In this document: one piece after another, positions 39,197-51,345 of the stretch | Numbering within the stretch: position 1 is the first letter of the stretch | How the letters are laid out: every line of letters begins with the position of its first letter | Origin: Nelumbo lutea | Lineage: Eukaryota > Streptophyta > Magnoliopsida > Proteales > Nelumbonaceae | DNA: 64,000 bases | Assembly (NCBI GenBank): GCA_022828595.1 | Contig: JAKGHH010000001.1 | Coordinates: 72,908,401-72,972,400, forward strand | Direction: 5' to 3' | Program-made: the position numbers and the translations under genes | The notes under the pieces: generated by a model | What the model was told of the DNA's origin: nothing | What the model saw: only the letters and a program-made list of their open reading frames with translations | The model's database searches: none

Positions 39197-39441
39197 TCCC
39201 CAAATCTCTCCTTGAGTGCTTGCTCTTTAGACTCCACATCAGCCTCGACTACCTCATCAACACTAATCTCTCAGATCTCAACATTACCCTTGTCATTGAC
39301 CTCGTCTACATTGGCATCGGTCTTCAGTACCCTAACCTCAGTCGCCTCACACCGAGGACTACCCTCACTCTCATCCCTCGAAGTATACCTAGTAAAAACG
39401 GAAGACAAGGAAGCAGTGGTAGAAGACATCTTACCGATGAA
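39197..39441 (-). pseudogene. Start of the antisense extra ORF of a second Tat element
   Basis: Starts MSSTTASLSSVFTRY at 39441, has a stop at about 39271, and continues in frame as far as ALKERFGE near 39196. A one-base shift then leads into the chimeric frame. It has the same MSS start style as the first element's antisense ORF. A TATA-like CATAAAAAGGGG lies near 39543-39554 on the minus strand. Confidence 0.55.
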
Positions 39442-39639
39442 AAAAGAAGTTTGGGACACTTGAGATATCAGCCAAGGGACGCTAGCCAAACTCCAAGGTG
39501 CAAACTCTTCTCAAATGACAAAGTGAAATGGCTCGCCTATCCCCTTTTTATGAAGGCAACCAACAGTTCAGATCAAATTAGATCAACTACGCTGACTCGA
39601 TGCTGCACTTTGCACGTGTGTGACCTCAGGAAGACGAAA

Positions 39640-40266
39640 TGATGCACCTGTCGACCTGTAACGGAAACGACACAGGCGTTGAACTAGCCAGCCCTCCCAG
39701 CAAACCGGTCTTACCCCGAGCCAACCAACTCAAAAAAACTAAAGTTCCTCAATTAAAGACTGCATGACTCTTCTATGTCCAACCGCGGCCGAGCACTACA
39801 CTCCTTGACTTCGGAACTGGGGGAGTGGTGTTTGGGTGATGGTTGATCTGGCCAAGGATGCCATGTGGCTGTCTCCATGGTCGCCCCTTTCTTAGACCAC
39901 GTTGGTGCCACAGGTAACGGAAGAGCACGACTAAGAAGAAGTGCCTTGCACGGACAAGGAAGTGGACTCCGTCGAGGAAGAGAAAACCTCCCGAAAACCT
40001 CGATGAACGCCCTCATTTTGACAACCCTAGAAACTTTATCCATTTGGGACATGGACACCACACTATAAATAGGTATTCGCCGCTCGAGGTAAGGTATCTC
40101 TTTCCTGAACTACACTCTTTCAATACCTCTTTTCTCTACTTCAACTTGCTCAACTCGGTCACATCCTCCTCTACCCTACTGCCTTTGAGTGTCGAAGTAT
40201 CTACCCAGGGAACAACTCATTAGGCCTCTGACTTCTAGTTACAGATCTCGATGCTCGGCTTCATTC
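39640..40266 (+). mobile_element. LTR of the second Tat element, plus orientation
   Basis: A purine tract (AGGAAGACGAAA) precedes a TGATGC start at 39640. The U3 carries GACTTCGGAACTGGGGGAGT near 39809. A TATA box CTATAAATAGG lies at 40063-40073, followed by a CT-rich leader, with a probable end CGGCTTCA at 40266. The purine tract and the antisense ORF on its left show that it is the 3' LTR of an element running left to right, whose body is lost at the chimeric junction. Confidence 0.55.
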
Positions 40267-41194
40267 TTCCACCTCAATTTTGTTCAGTTAACAGGACTAT
40301 CTGATTATATCCCCAATTTAAAATACCTCAAATCAGACAACACCAATATCCAAACGGTAAATCTATTCTTTAAAATAAAAACTTGCTCCATGAGAAACAA
40401 ATTGCCAAACATTATTGTTAGTCCCCAGAAATCAGAAATTCCATTCCTGTTGTGATATAGGAATTTCTCCATAAAACGTAGGAATAATGGCAAACGGGAT
40501 TGAAGATGCCAAAATAAAACTAGTCCCAACTCCAAAGAGGCAAGAGGGTATTAATCTTGAATTTACCCTACAATTAATAAATAGGGCGGGTTAGCAAGAT
40601 GGCATGGACGTGAACCCATAATAAATTATGCAGTAAAGATACAATTACCCTGAACTACACTCTTTCAATACCTCTTTTCTCTACTTCAACTTGCTCGACT
40701 CGGTCACATCCTCCTCTACCCTACTGACTTTGAGTGTCGAAGTATCTACCCAGGGAACAACTCATTAGGCCTCTGACTTCTAGTTACAGATCTCGATGCT
40801 CGGCTTCATTCTTCCACCTCAATTTTGTTCAGTTAACAGGACTATCTGATTATATCCCCAGTTTAAAATACCTCAAATCAGACAACACCAATATCCAAAC
40901 GGTAAATCTATTCTTTAAAATAAAAACTTGCTCCATGAGAAACAAATTGCCAAACATTATTGTTAGTCCCCAGAAATCAGAAATTCCATTCCTGTTGTGA
41001 TATAGGAATTTCTCCATAAAACGTAGGAATAATGGCAAACGAGATTGAAGATGCCAAAATAAAACTAGTCCCAACTCCGAAGAGGCAAGAGGGTATTAAT
41101 CTTGAATTTACCCTACAATTAATAAATAGGGCGGGTTAGCAAGATGGCATGGACGTGAACCCATAATAAATTATGCAGTAAAGATACAATTACC
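40104..41194. repeat. 545-bp tandem duplication over an LTR edge
   Basis: Two head-to-tail copies, 40104-40648 and 40649-41193, differ at about five positions by eye (roughly 99% identical). Each begins inside the LTR leader (CCTGAACTACACTC) and ends in flanking DNA (ACAATTACC). Matching 88-codon frames in both copies differ by one residue and are not convincing genes. Confidence 0.93.
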
Positions 41195-43912
41195 CTGGTC
41201 ACAGAAAATTTATTTTGGGCGTGGTGTGGAGTGTGGACCGGACCAGGACGTAATCTTAAGCAACACCAACCAATCAAAGTCGACCACGTCGCCTCTTTTT
41301 TCCTCTTATTTTTGTCTTTGGTTTATTTTTCGAAGTTGGAGTTAGAACAAGAATCTTCTTTTACATACGGTTTCCAATACAAATCCAACGTGGTCGTGGA
41401 AATTTTGACAGCGAACAGGAGAAGATGAATCCAAAACGAATCTGCAGGGAGATATGAATATCACGCATAGCGTGTGTTTTGCAGGTAAGACCGTAGACTT
41501 TTATAGTCCTTGGTTTGTTTGGCAGCTGACAGCAAAAGACTTTGTGGCATCACCTGCTCAAACAAATATGCCTACACACCAATAATTGGGCTTTACCACG
41601 CCAACGCCACCACAAAATAGTGAAATACCTCTTTTAATAAGTATTTGCAGCGGACACTTACCAGCTGGCACACTCCAATCGTGATATGCCACATCAGTCT
41701 GACATGTGCGATCCATGTATACAGAATTGACATGGTGTCATGGGGGTAGTTCTATAGCGGAAGAAACCCGTGTGGCATCCAGGCCAAGGTAGGCTAGGAA
41801 AAGCCTTTGTGTGCTGTAAGGCTAGGAGTTGCCTGATGAAATGGCTCCGCCAAGGTCAGAAGCATTGGATCATGACCTCAAGTCGCATGGCTGGGGCACT
41901 TGGCTGGCTCTAGCCGGTCCATGGGAGGCATCGCTTACGTGCTAAAGGGGGAAGGCTATGAAGTGAGGCAACTGTGTGCCGAAGAGGTGACTCGGCACTG
42001 ATGTGATGGGTCTCTTGTATGCCGGTGATGATGGGCACCCGTGCGTTAGGGGCAATGGGATAGCTCATTCAGCTTGGGCAAGGGGTTGGCAAGGTAAATG
42101 GTCATGCTTTAGCCAGGCCCGCATGCTAAACCTCCCTTGAGTGTCGGTAGCGCATGCCAGTCCATGTACTGTCCCCATGAGCAAGTGTGCTCCCATGAGG
42201 AACCCTGGTAGCCATGCTAGCCATTAACCAGGGCCGCCCCGTAAGGGAAGTTGGTCTAGGAGTGTCAAGGTTAGGCACCCAAAGAGGTTGACCACCCCTC
42301 GTCAAAGAATACGTTAAGCTTTTAGTGGTCTGCTTGAAAATAACATCAATTCTCCCAAAAATCTTACAGGTGAAAATGACAATGATATCCTTTAACGTAA
42401 GCCTAAAGCTAAACTTATGTCAGACCGTAACATGGTGCACCCTCATTGGATAAAACGAACTTGGACGGAAAGTGTCCTCTATCTACTCTATCGGGAGTTC
42501 AGGACTAACGAGGTGAGGTCTCGTGACGTGAGAGATAGATTCACCATAAAGAACGGGGAACAGAGTTGCCCCCCATACGCAACACTACTACTCAGTCTAC
42601 TCTACATTACCATCGCTAATTATATTCCAATTCAAAATTTCTCTAAATTTTTTAGTATTAACTGTTTGTTGTCACGTAAGGCTAAATGATAAATAAATGA
42701 TGTATTTATTTATCAATTCAACCCAATTGGCCAATTATAAAAATGAAATTAGTTGGGTTGGGTAAGGATTACAATTCAAAAATGGGATTTGTGCTTATTG
42801 GATTAGGGTTTGTGTATTCTTGCCTCAGGCTGGGCTTGGATTGATTTCAACCCGACCCAACCCAACTCAAATTATTGCACCCCTACACGACACAAACTTA
42901 TTTCGTGTTAATAACTCATTTTACTGATAAAATTGGATGTAATAATCAGATTTTTGGGACATGGTATCTGTGGATTTGAAAAGTCTGCAGAAAAAGCCAA
43001 AATAGAAACCACTAATTTCCATTTTGCAATTGGATTAAGTCCGGTTGCAATATTTAAAGCATCCGTTTCCTTTGGAAAATGGAAACCACTAATTTCTTAT
43101 TCATTCATCAGAATGTAGCACGGCTTGGGCTTCAAGAAAAGTTCATTTATTCATTTTTATATAAATGACAACCAAGTTTAGGGTACTCAACCTTTATTGT
43201 TGCTTTTGTATTAATTATATACAGTGGTCAGCGGGTAGGATGGCGTGTGCGGCCTCTATTACTCTAAAAACACTTAAAGCTATACTATACACGCTTCACA
43301 TATTTTATGAACTTAATAAATAAAATAACAACTTTATATGTAATAGCATAACCATAACCATAACCACGCTATGTAATCAGTAGTAGAAGAATAAAGGGCC
43401 CACCTCATCCTATTTTGCAGGCCCAATAATTCAGTCCAGCCCAGGAAGGTTAGTTCGAGTTCGACGACGCAAGCGCACTGCGCACCCCCCAACTCACAGT
43501 AATATTTCTTTTGTTTGGATAACCTGGAATTGGGCCGGCCGACATTCATTGAATTGAGTGAGCTGGCATGTGACATGTCATTAAAGCAACCCAAATGGAG
43601 GAGTCCATCGTCAGGGATTTTTGCTTTTGCCTTTTGGTCCTTGACTCCTTGGTGGTGGTGCCAAACTTGAATTCCAGTTTGGCCCTTGTGGAATTCGGCC
43701 CCACAATCGGGTCGGGTCCCTGGCCTAGATAGCCAGGCCCCATGGGCATGAGCAGATCCTCACATTGGTTCTGTTTTCGATTTAGACGACAGTTGATCAC
43801 GCTCTTCGTGTTGGCCCATGTCGTGCAATAACAGAAAGAGAGAATTAGAGAGTAGAGACTGGGATCTTGCTTCACACCAAACCTATGTGTATCAACTTTG
43901 CTGAATTGTGAA
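41195..43912. other. Gene-free stretch upstream of fibrillin
   Basis: At 41690-42330 there is a GC-richer, repeat-like block (GCCGAAGAGGTGACTCGGC, GGGCACCCGTGCG) with no frame or ends. At 42715-42890 GGGTTGGGT / ACCCGACCCAACC words suggest an old MITE ending TGCACCCCTAC. A short CATAAC run lies at 43348-43365. The last few hundred bases should hold the fibrillin promoter. Confidence 0.4.
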
Positions 43913-43919
43913 GGTATAA
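43912..43919 (+). promoter_or_regulatory. TATA box of the fibrillin gene
   Basis: GTATAAAAG lies about 75 bp upstream of the ATG at 43994, followed by a CT-rich leader. Position and sequence fit. Confidence 0.6.
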
Positions 43920-43993
43920 AAGTTGGTGTTTTCTTTTTCTCTTGTCAACAGTCCTAGAGTACAGTTCATCTTCTTCTCCAAAACCAGTCATCA

Positions 43994-45433
43994 ATGGCTG
44001 CTGCTTCATCTGTCAATACATTCCCCTGTAAGACCCTCTCACTGGCACAGTCACAGCGCCTACTCGGTTTCAACAAGAACTCGTTCTCTCCGGTTAATTC
44101 GATCGGTGTTACTTCCAGGAAGCCGATTACGAGGTCGACATTCTCCATCGCCATCGGAGAACATAATCGAGTGAGGCCCATTCTCAGGATCCGAGCGGTA
44201 GGCGACGCCGACAAAAGGGCGGAGGATGAACCGATCGGTGAGGGCGTGATCAGCATGGCAGCTGCGGCGGCCGATAGGCCTGAGAAGCCCAGCGACATTG
44301 ATATGCTCAAGAAACTTTTGTTTGATTCCTTCATCGGAACGGATCGAGGACTGAGGGCATCCAGTGAGTCCAGAGCGGAAATCGCCGAGGTCATTAGCCA
44401 GCTCGAGGCCTTGAACCCAACGCCGGCTCCCACCGAGGCCTTCACTCTTCTCAACGGCAAATGGATTGTTGCGTAAGGCCTTGACTCTTTCTCTGCAAAC
44501 GGATCGAATGGAATCGGATATATAGTGGATTCGAATTCCATCCATTCCATCATTAAGATTTAAGCAGACTGGATAACGTAGCTGCTATTTCTATCTGCTG
44601 GTTTTAAGTTTTAACACATGATGACATGGAAGTAGAGAGTGCAAAGATAAAATTCACAAGTAGCTCGGCTCCAACTTCTTGTTTGTTGGTTTGGCCTTTG
44701 GATGCTTGTAGGTACACATCCTTGGCAGGTTGGTGTACGAGGGGGAGGCTGCCAATGGTGAAGGTGGAGGAGATATCTCAGACCATCGATTCATCAAGCT
44801 TCACTCTCAACAATGAGGTCCAGTTCATTTGTCCTTTGTCCGCCACTTCCTTCAGAACTAATGCCAAATTTGAGGTTCGAAGCCCCAAGCGCATCCAGGT
44901 TGGTAGTTACTCTACTTACTAGTTAGACAACAATATAATTGACAAATCGTCCACTATATATCATTTCCTACACCGTCCACCCATCAAGACATAATTCTTG
45001 AAATGTAGCGATCCATGAAGGCATTTTAAGTCTAACCACTTCAACTCTTATTGCTTCTATGCAGGTCTGGTTCGAAGAAAACATCACCATCACTAGCCAG
45101 ACTACGGAATCTGTAGGAAAAACGCTCAGACTGCGTCTTTGCCCTATCATCTCTCCCCAATTAACCGACGCCGTGGAGATACCAGAGACAGTGGAGCTCG
45201 GTCTCTGCCTCTGCCCCTTGAACGCCATGATAAGATCGGTGAAGAACACTGCATCGTCGGTGGTGAGAATCATCTCCAGCCAACTATTACTGAAGATGCC
45301 ATCTTCCAACACCAATTCACAGTCGTCGTGGCTGCTAACCACGTACCTTGACAATGAACTTCGTATTGCAAGGGGAGATGGTAGCAATGTGTTTGTACTC
45401 GTCAAGGAAGGCAGCTCCCTACTCGCATACTAA
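43994..45433 (+). CDS. FBN: Plastid fibrillin / plastid-lipid-associated protein
   Basis: Fibrillins are nuclear-encoded lipid-binding proteins of plastoglobules and chromoplast fibrils, with a lipocalin-like fold. Three exons (43994-44472, 44712-44898, 45065-45433) join with GT-AG introns into 344 residues. The first ~65 residues are Ser/Arg-rich with few acids, as in a chloroplast transit peptide. Family signatures are SFIGTDRGLRASSESRAEI (113-131), NPTPAPTEAFTLLNGKW (141-157), VKVEEISQTID, NAKFEVRSPKRIQ, and near the end WLLTTYLDNELRIARGDGS with VFVLVKEGSSLL. Two places are odd: LAGWCTRGRLP after YTS, and about 20 unfamiliar residues in exon 3 between FEEN and PQLTD. The reading frame is open, so it is probably a working but divergent member of the FBN1/2 group. 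Confidence 0.9.
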
Positions 45434-48042
45434 TTCCTATTACCTACCTAAACAAACAACTTCCATCTCTTCTATTTTCTGTTTCTCTTTTTTTATGGTT
45501 TATGGTTTTTGTATTTCCACTTTTTCCCTTGCCTTAAAGGTTCCTCTTCTTTTCTGCACAAATATAAATTTGTATTCAATAACAGACACAAGAATCTTAT
45601 GGATATGGTTTATAAATTTCTATTTAATTCCAAATTTCCAATTTGAGGGCAACACAGTGGGATTGTTGTTATTGTTGGCCCACATTGGGATCCATTAAGC
45701 CAGAAGTTGGCCTCTTCTTATATGGCCAACGAAGCACGTGACGCATAAGTCATCCATCCAATTACCACCCAGTTTTTATTCCCATCTTTCACCTTGCAAG
45801 TCAGGCAGTCTGGGCCGGGCTTAATGTCAACCTTGGCCCAACAACCCTAAAAATTGGGCTTAAACCCTGAGTCTGTACTGGCTCTGAGGTCAAGCCTGAC
45901 CTTTTCAACGCAGGCCCAACCCGAACTGAAAATTGACATAATCAGGTTGGGTTCGGGCCACGGTGGGGCTTGGGTTGGTTAATTGGGCACAATTGGGCTT
46001 GTTAAACCTAATGTACTATGAAGTTGCATAAACCTATTTAGTATCACTAATTTAAACATTTAGATAAGAATTTTGTATATTTTACATATAAGCATGTATG
46101 CACATGTATATGTATGTGTGTATGCATGGATCTATGTACAACATATACATGTGTGTAATTGTGTATATATATCATTGTGTTCAATTGGGCCGGGCTTGGG
46201 TTACATAGGACGCATCCTGAAAAATAGAAAAGCCCATGTTTTTTGGGCCCAGGCTGTCGAGTTTAGATGGCCAAAAATTTCCCCTCTAAAGCATCCATCA
46301 AAATTGGAGGTTCTGCACAACTCAGAAACCTCAAAGTCTTCCAATGTTAGGTGGCTCGGCTCCCATTTGACCATTTCTGTACAGGCGGTTGTCTCTGGAG
46401 AGAAAATTGCTCAACACATGCCATCCTCTAGCCTACCATGATGATTGATGACAGCGTCTTGTTTGTTATCCTTTGCAGACTCTTGCATTTCTATCCACCA
46501 GAAGCTCGAGAGAGTAGCAGCCCCAATGGTTCAATGTGTGTCAGTTGTAAAGAAACAAGAAAGGAACAAGTGATTGGCATGCATCATCACCAAACATTAC
46601 CCATAAATAATGGATGTGAACATGTTAAAGAAGAAAAAGTTAGTCAGTGTTTTGTTCTTTGTGCGTCAGAAGGTCTTATCCATCACAGCCAGAATGTCTT
46701 TTACATATTTACCATTTCCAAGCACATTAAAGTCTACCCATCACTTGAGAACCTGGTGATAAAATATGCTCAATGATGGAAACAGAAATGATGAACATAC
46801 TGGGAAAAGAGGACCCCATGTATATCACCAACTCTTTTTGGAAAAATAGAAGGATTCTCCACTTCCGCTTAAAAGAGTCGTGAAACAGAACATTAATCAT
46901 TGCCAACTCATGCTTCAGTTTTAGTTTCACCAACCAGAGAAACAATTCTAATCCTATCTGCTATCCCAACTATATGTGTGGTCAGCTACATGAATCCTAT
47001 TTTGCTAACCCATTCCATTTAATGCCATATCCATAATTCTAAAACGATCCTGAACTCTCAAGCATGACCTCACAAGCTCAAGATACAAAATTAATGTCAT
47101 TAAAGAAATGCATAATCAAGCAGACAAGGCAGCAATCACAGACTTAAACAGATAATTGAAATTTTATGAGCAATTAATTCAACAAAAAACTTTTGCTAGA
47201 GATATCTTGGCATAGACTATGATTTACATTGTCAGAAGAGAGAAAGCATCACATCTGTTTAGATGAAGAGTGTTGACAAGCTATTGAGAGATGTATTAAT
47301 GTAACAGGCAGGCGGCCATAAAAGTGCTCTTACTATCTCCTGGTTTTTCTTTTTCATAATTGACTTTATCCTTCAGGTAAGTCAGAAACAAGTAATAGCA
47401 CTCTTCATGTTTGTGATTGATTAATGCCCAACTAGAATTCATCATACCATACCAATAAACCAAAACAATGATCTTCAGCAGCTCAGAGTGCTACAGAGCA
47501 TTTAAAAGGTTCTTGAATTTTAGAATACCTACATACTAACATAGGGACTTGTTTCCCATGGCCTTCAAATGGAAAATATGAAACATTAAGCTTTATGTGA
47601 GGAGGTATGATACATATAGAGAGAAAGGCAAGAAATCCAATTTATAAGGGAGCAATCTGAAAACAAGCAGGGAATAATATCTCACAGTTTCTTAATGATG
47701 GTAAGATCTTGGGGTGACAAGAATGAACATATAGGTAATTCATGCTTAAAATATGCTGAAGGTTAGGTCGGTATCCACTACCCAGTCCACCCCTCCCAAG
47801 ACCCTGGACATCCAGGACCAGCATTTGATAATGGCCTTTTGTAGTTTCTTGAAGAGGGTATTCTGAAAACGGTTTGGCCATATCAATACAGACTGCAAAT
47901 ATGTAATACAAAAAAGTAACAAACATTTATGGTATCATCCACAAACATAAAATGGAATTCTTGATGGGATGCAACGATTTTTGTTTCTAAATTGAAGAGT
48001 GCAACCATGAATATCTGATGTGGTCACCTTTGCTTGTGAAAC
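45434..48042. other. Gene-free stretch
   Basis: The first few hundred bases should hold the fibrillin 3' UTR. At 45805-46260 there are many GGGCTTGGGTT / GGCCCAACCC words around an AT core, probably an old GC-word MITE without clear ends. Nothing else is recognised. Confidence 0.4.
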
Positions 48043-48386
48043 TTCATACCTGCACAATGTTATTGGAATAAGACCTAAAAAAAGTTCCTCCTCCATGGAT
48101 GATGAAATCAAGATTCTGCATTCTTAAACCAAGGTCGTTCAGGTCCCAGTGTTTTCGAGTTTAAATTTATCTTCTAGTTCATCAAGACATATAGGGTTAA
48201 TAATTTTGGAAAGTTCATACCTGCACAATGTTATTGGAAGAAGACCTAAAAAAAGTTCCTCCTCCATGGATGAAGAAATCAAGATTCTGCATTCTTAAAC
48301 CAAGGTCGTTCAGGTCCCAGCGTTTTCGAGTTTAAATTTATCTTCTAGTTCATCAAGACATATAGGGTTAATCATTTTGGAAAGTT
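48043..48386. repeat. 171-bp tandem duplication
   Basis: Two copies with a period of 171 bp (TTCATACCTGCACAATG at 48043 and 48214) differ at about four positions. There is no coding frame and no terminal inverted repeat. Confidence 0.92.
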
Positions 48387-50146
48387 GAAGATACAATCAT
48401 GTTATCCTATTTTCTGGGGTCAAAACTTGTCTGTTTTGCAAGATTTTGGTGCTATTAGGTAGTTAATTGGGTAGTGTATCCAGTGAGACTAAGATTCTCT
48501 AAATCCAACATGTTTTGAGGGAGTTATGGTCATTTTAGTGATAGGATATCAATTGATGACAGGATTTGGATTTTTCTATTTCTTTGGTCTTGTTGGAATG
48601 GTTTTTGGTTTATAAATGTGATGCCAAAGTTATTTTAGGAACTAGAGTCTTTATCTGAGTGTCCTTATAAAGGTTACCTATTGGGTTGCCTTTTAAAATG
48701 GTTATAATTTATTTTGAGTCAGTTTCCTAGTTGAAATTGGTGTCTATAAAGGGAGATTCAAGCCCTTAATTATAATTAATATATAAATAGTCATTATAAT
48801 TGGAATTTAATAAATGAATTAATAAAATAATAGTTTATTTTTTAAGTTACCTCTGCAAATAGCATGATCTTCTTCTTAATCTGGCATTTTCTTTTAAAAG
48901 TTCACTGTTTCTTCTCTCTTCCTTATTCAGATCTGAATATCTTCCTCTCATAATCCAGATCCATGTTTCTCTCTTTTCTCCCCACCACAATCAACCCCGA
49001 TACAACTTTTTTCTTTCCTGTCCTATATCATGATGCCACTACAAATGCTTAAAACAATTGGTATGCATATAACAAACAAGTACAACTAAAAGAGTAAATC
49101 AATATGTATATATTATAAATAGTTAGAAATAAACAGAATTGAATAAAACTTCTAAATAACCAATGTGTGCAACAACCCAATAGGTCAACTAGGCAGAGAT
49201 GCAGAGTAGTTGTTAGTCTACCTAGTTGGTGCTTAGTCCTCCTATACAACCACATCATGGTATCAAGTCTATCAAACATCTAGTCAATGATGCACTTAGT
49301 GTGGCCCTTAACTGACTAATCAGTTGACCAGTAACTATTCAATGCTTTGACAACATGAGGTAATAGTAAAGTTATAAAACCATATTAGTGATGCAAACTT
49401 TACCAAAGCTGAAATTTTGGCCTCCTTACTGATGCTCCATATTTCCAATGGATTATGCTTCTTCTAAGCCATCGAATGAGGATCAGCAACTATCATCAAA
49501 TAGAACAGTAACTGGGGGCAAGGACTTTGGAATCTAGCCCATTACCTTAATGGAGTTATAGATATACTATTGTCAGGGAAGTAAACTGTATTTCTTATTG
49601 CCTTGCAAAGGTGGCTGTGAGAAGAGAAACTTTTGTACAGTGACAACTCTACCCTTTTTAGATTGTATTTTGTTACTGAAAGATGGACCTCTAGTTCATA
49701 CTCTATATACTCCTCTGCATCCTATGATGCACACCTTCCTTTTTGTCATTTAACAAAATATTGTTATTACCTTCTATAAAAATTAACAGCAATTGACAAC
49801 TATTGAAAGCTAATCATAGACAAAACACATAATGGAAGTGATCATCAGCTTAACTGGCAGAAGTAATTGCATCATTTCAATATGTTGATTCTGCAGTTAT
49901 GGTCCATATAAAGACTCTAAACAGAACTTTCTGCATAACAATGTAACAATGAATAAAAAGATGGCAACCAGTAGTACTCAGAGTAGAGAGTATGGATAAT
50001 AAGTACATAGCAAAGGGAAGATTCTATGATACAAATATATCAATTGACAAACTCCCTTCAGCAAATTCCACCAATGCCTGCAACCTAATAAAGGGGCCAA
50101 TAGGTTTAACATTCTGATCCTAAAGCCCAAAATCCATATAGGCTTC
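48387..50146. other. Gene-free stretch
   Basis: AT-rich DNA up to the chromovirus insertion. No feature is supported. Confidence 0.45.
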
Positions 50147-50674
50147 TGTTGAGGGCCCGGGAATAGGATCTCGTCACGGGTCGGTCCACGGGGAAAACCT
50201 CCTGTTTTCCCTCGTTCCTTCTTGCTCGTGATGAACCTATCTTGGCGCCTTTGGTGATTTGTCCAAGAGATCACTAACTCTCCTAACTCACTCTTGACTG
50301 AATAATTTGATATCTCATTCAATAATGGGGTCTCCTTAAATAGGAGATTACAAGAGTCCTAATCAAGGGGAGTCTCCTTGCTGAATAGGGAGACTTCCAG
50401 TTCTATCTTGCTAAGGATAAGATAAGCTAATCCTAATCTGATAAGCTACTAACAAGATAAGATAAGCTAAGCTAATCCTAATCTGATAAGCTATTAACAA
50501 GATAAGATAAGAGATAAGAACAAGCAAAATAAGCTAATCTAATCTAAATAAGGCTGTTGTTGCCGAACTGGGTAGGATGAGCATCACTGAATTCTTGCTG
50601 CTGCTGGCGGTGGGCCCGGGGCCTGTTGCTGCCGGCGGCGATGGTACGTCTTCCCGAGGAAGGCGTCCATAACA
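50147..50674 (-). repeat. 3' LTR of the chromovirus
   Basis: On the plus strand TGTTGAGGG...CCATAACA. It contains internal repeats of GATAAGATAAGCTAATCC words, shared with the other LTR. Confidence 0.92.
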
Positions 50675-50688
50675 TTACTCCCCCTCCT
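50675..50688 (-). other. Polypurine tract
   Basis: AGGAGGGGGAGTAA on the minus strand, directly before the 3' LTR: the plus-strand DNA primer site of the element. Confidence 0.8.
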
Positions 50689-51320
50689 GGACTACGAGCT
50701 TGTCCTCAAGCTCGAAAGCTGGATATGTGGCTTGGAACTCTGCCAATGGGATCCATGTGGTTTCTGTTGGTGGTAGATCACACCATTCCACCAAGACTTC
50801 AAGGATTCCACGATTGAAACGAGAGGGGGTGATAGTTTTAGGCTGGGGGACCAGTTTGCCATCTTTCAAGGGTGGCAGGGAGGGAACTTGGTCCGAGGAA
50901 ACACCCGTAAATGGTTTCAGCAAGGAGATGTGGAAGACATCATGAATTCGGCTAGTCTCTAGCAATTCCAGCTGGTAGGCCACACTGCCAATCCGTCGCA
51001 GAACCTTGTAGGGCCCATAGAACTTAGGGGCCAGCTTTGGGGCAGCCTTGTGGCGCAAGGAGCACTGCCGGTAGGGTTGGAGCTTCAACCAAACAAATTG
51101 TCCTGGACCGAACGACAGTTCCCGGTGGTGCTTATCATAGTGGAGCTTCATGCGGAGCTGGGCCTGCTATAAGCGAATGCAGATGTTGGTGAGGAGGGCG
51201 TCGCGGTCCTGTAAGGAGTGATCAACTGCGTCCAAGCGAGTAGATCCGGGCTCGTAGGACATCAAGCGGGGAGGATCCCTGCCGTAAACGACGTGAAAGG
51301 GAGTCATGCCGAGGGAGGAA
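50675..51320 (-). pseudogene. Integrase C-terminus with chromodomain-like end
   Basis: From the core's last part (GMTPFHVVYGRDPPRL) through the GPF/Y-type region (MKLHYDKHHRELSFGPGQF, KFYGPYKVLRRIGSVAYQL) to EVLVEWCDLPPTETTWIPL, which is laid out like a chromodomain. A stop lies at 51167. The zinc module and the D,D,E core are missing through a deletion at about 51320-51345. Confidence 0.8.
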
Positions 51321-51345
51321 TCAGCTGCGCGATTAGAGGATCCGA

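Noticed and set aside
40189..41000. Twin 88-codon frames, identical but for one residue
   Set aside because: The identity comes from the 545-bp duplication, not from protein selection; they start in an LTR leader.
43348..43365. Telomere-like repeat (CATAAC)n
   Set aside because: The unit is not the plant telomere CCCTAAA and there are only three copies.
43546..43875. 109-codon minus-strand frame upstream of fibrillin
   Set aside because: No domain, overlaps the likely promoter side of fibrillin, and has mixed low-information composition.
43966..44553. 195-codon open frame on the minus strand
   Set aside because: It lies exactly opposite fibrillin exon 1, which has family motifs and a transit peptide; the minus frame has no domain.
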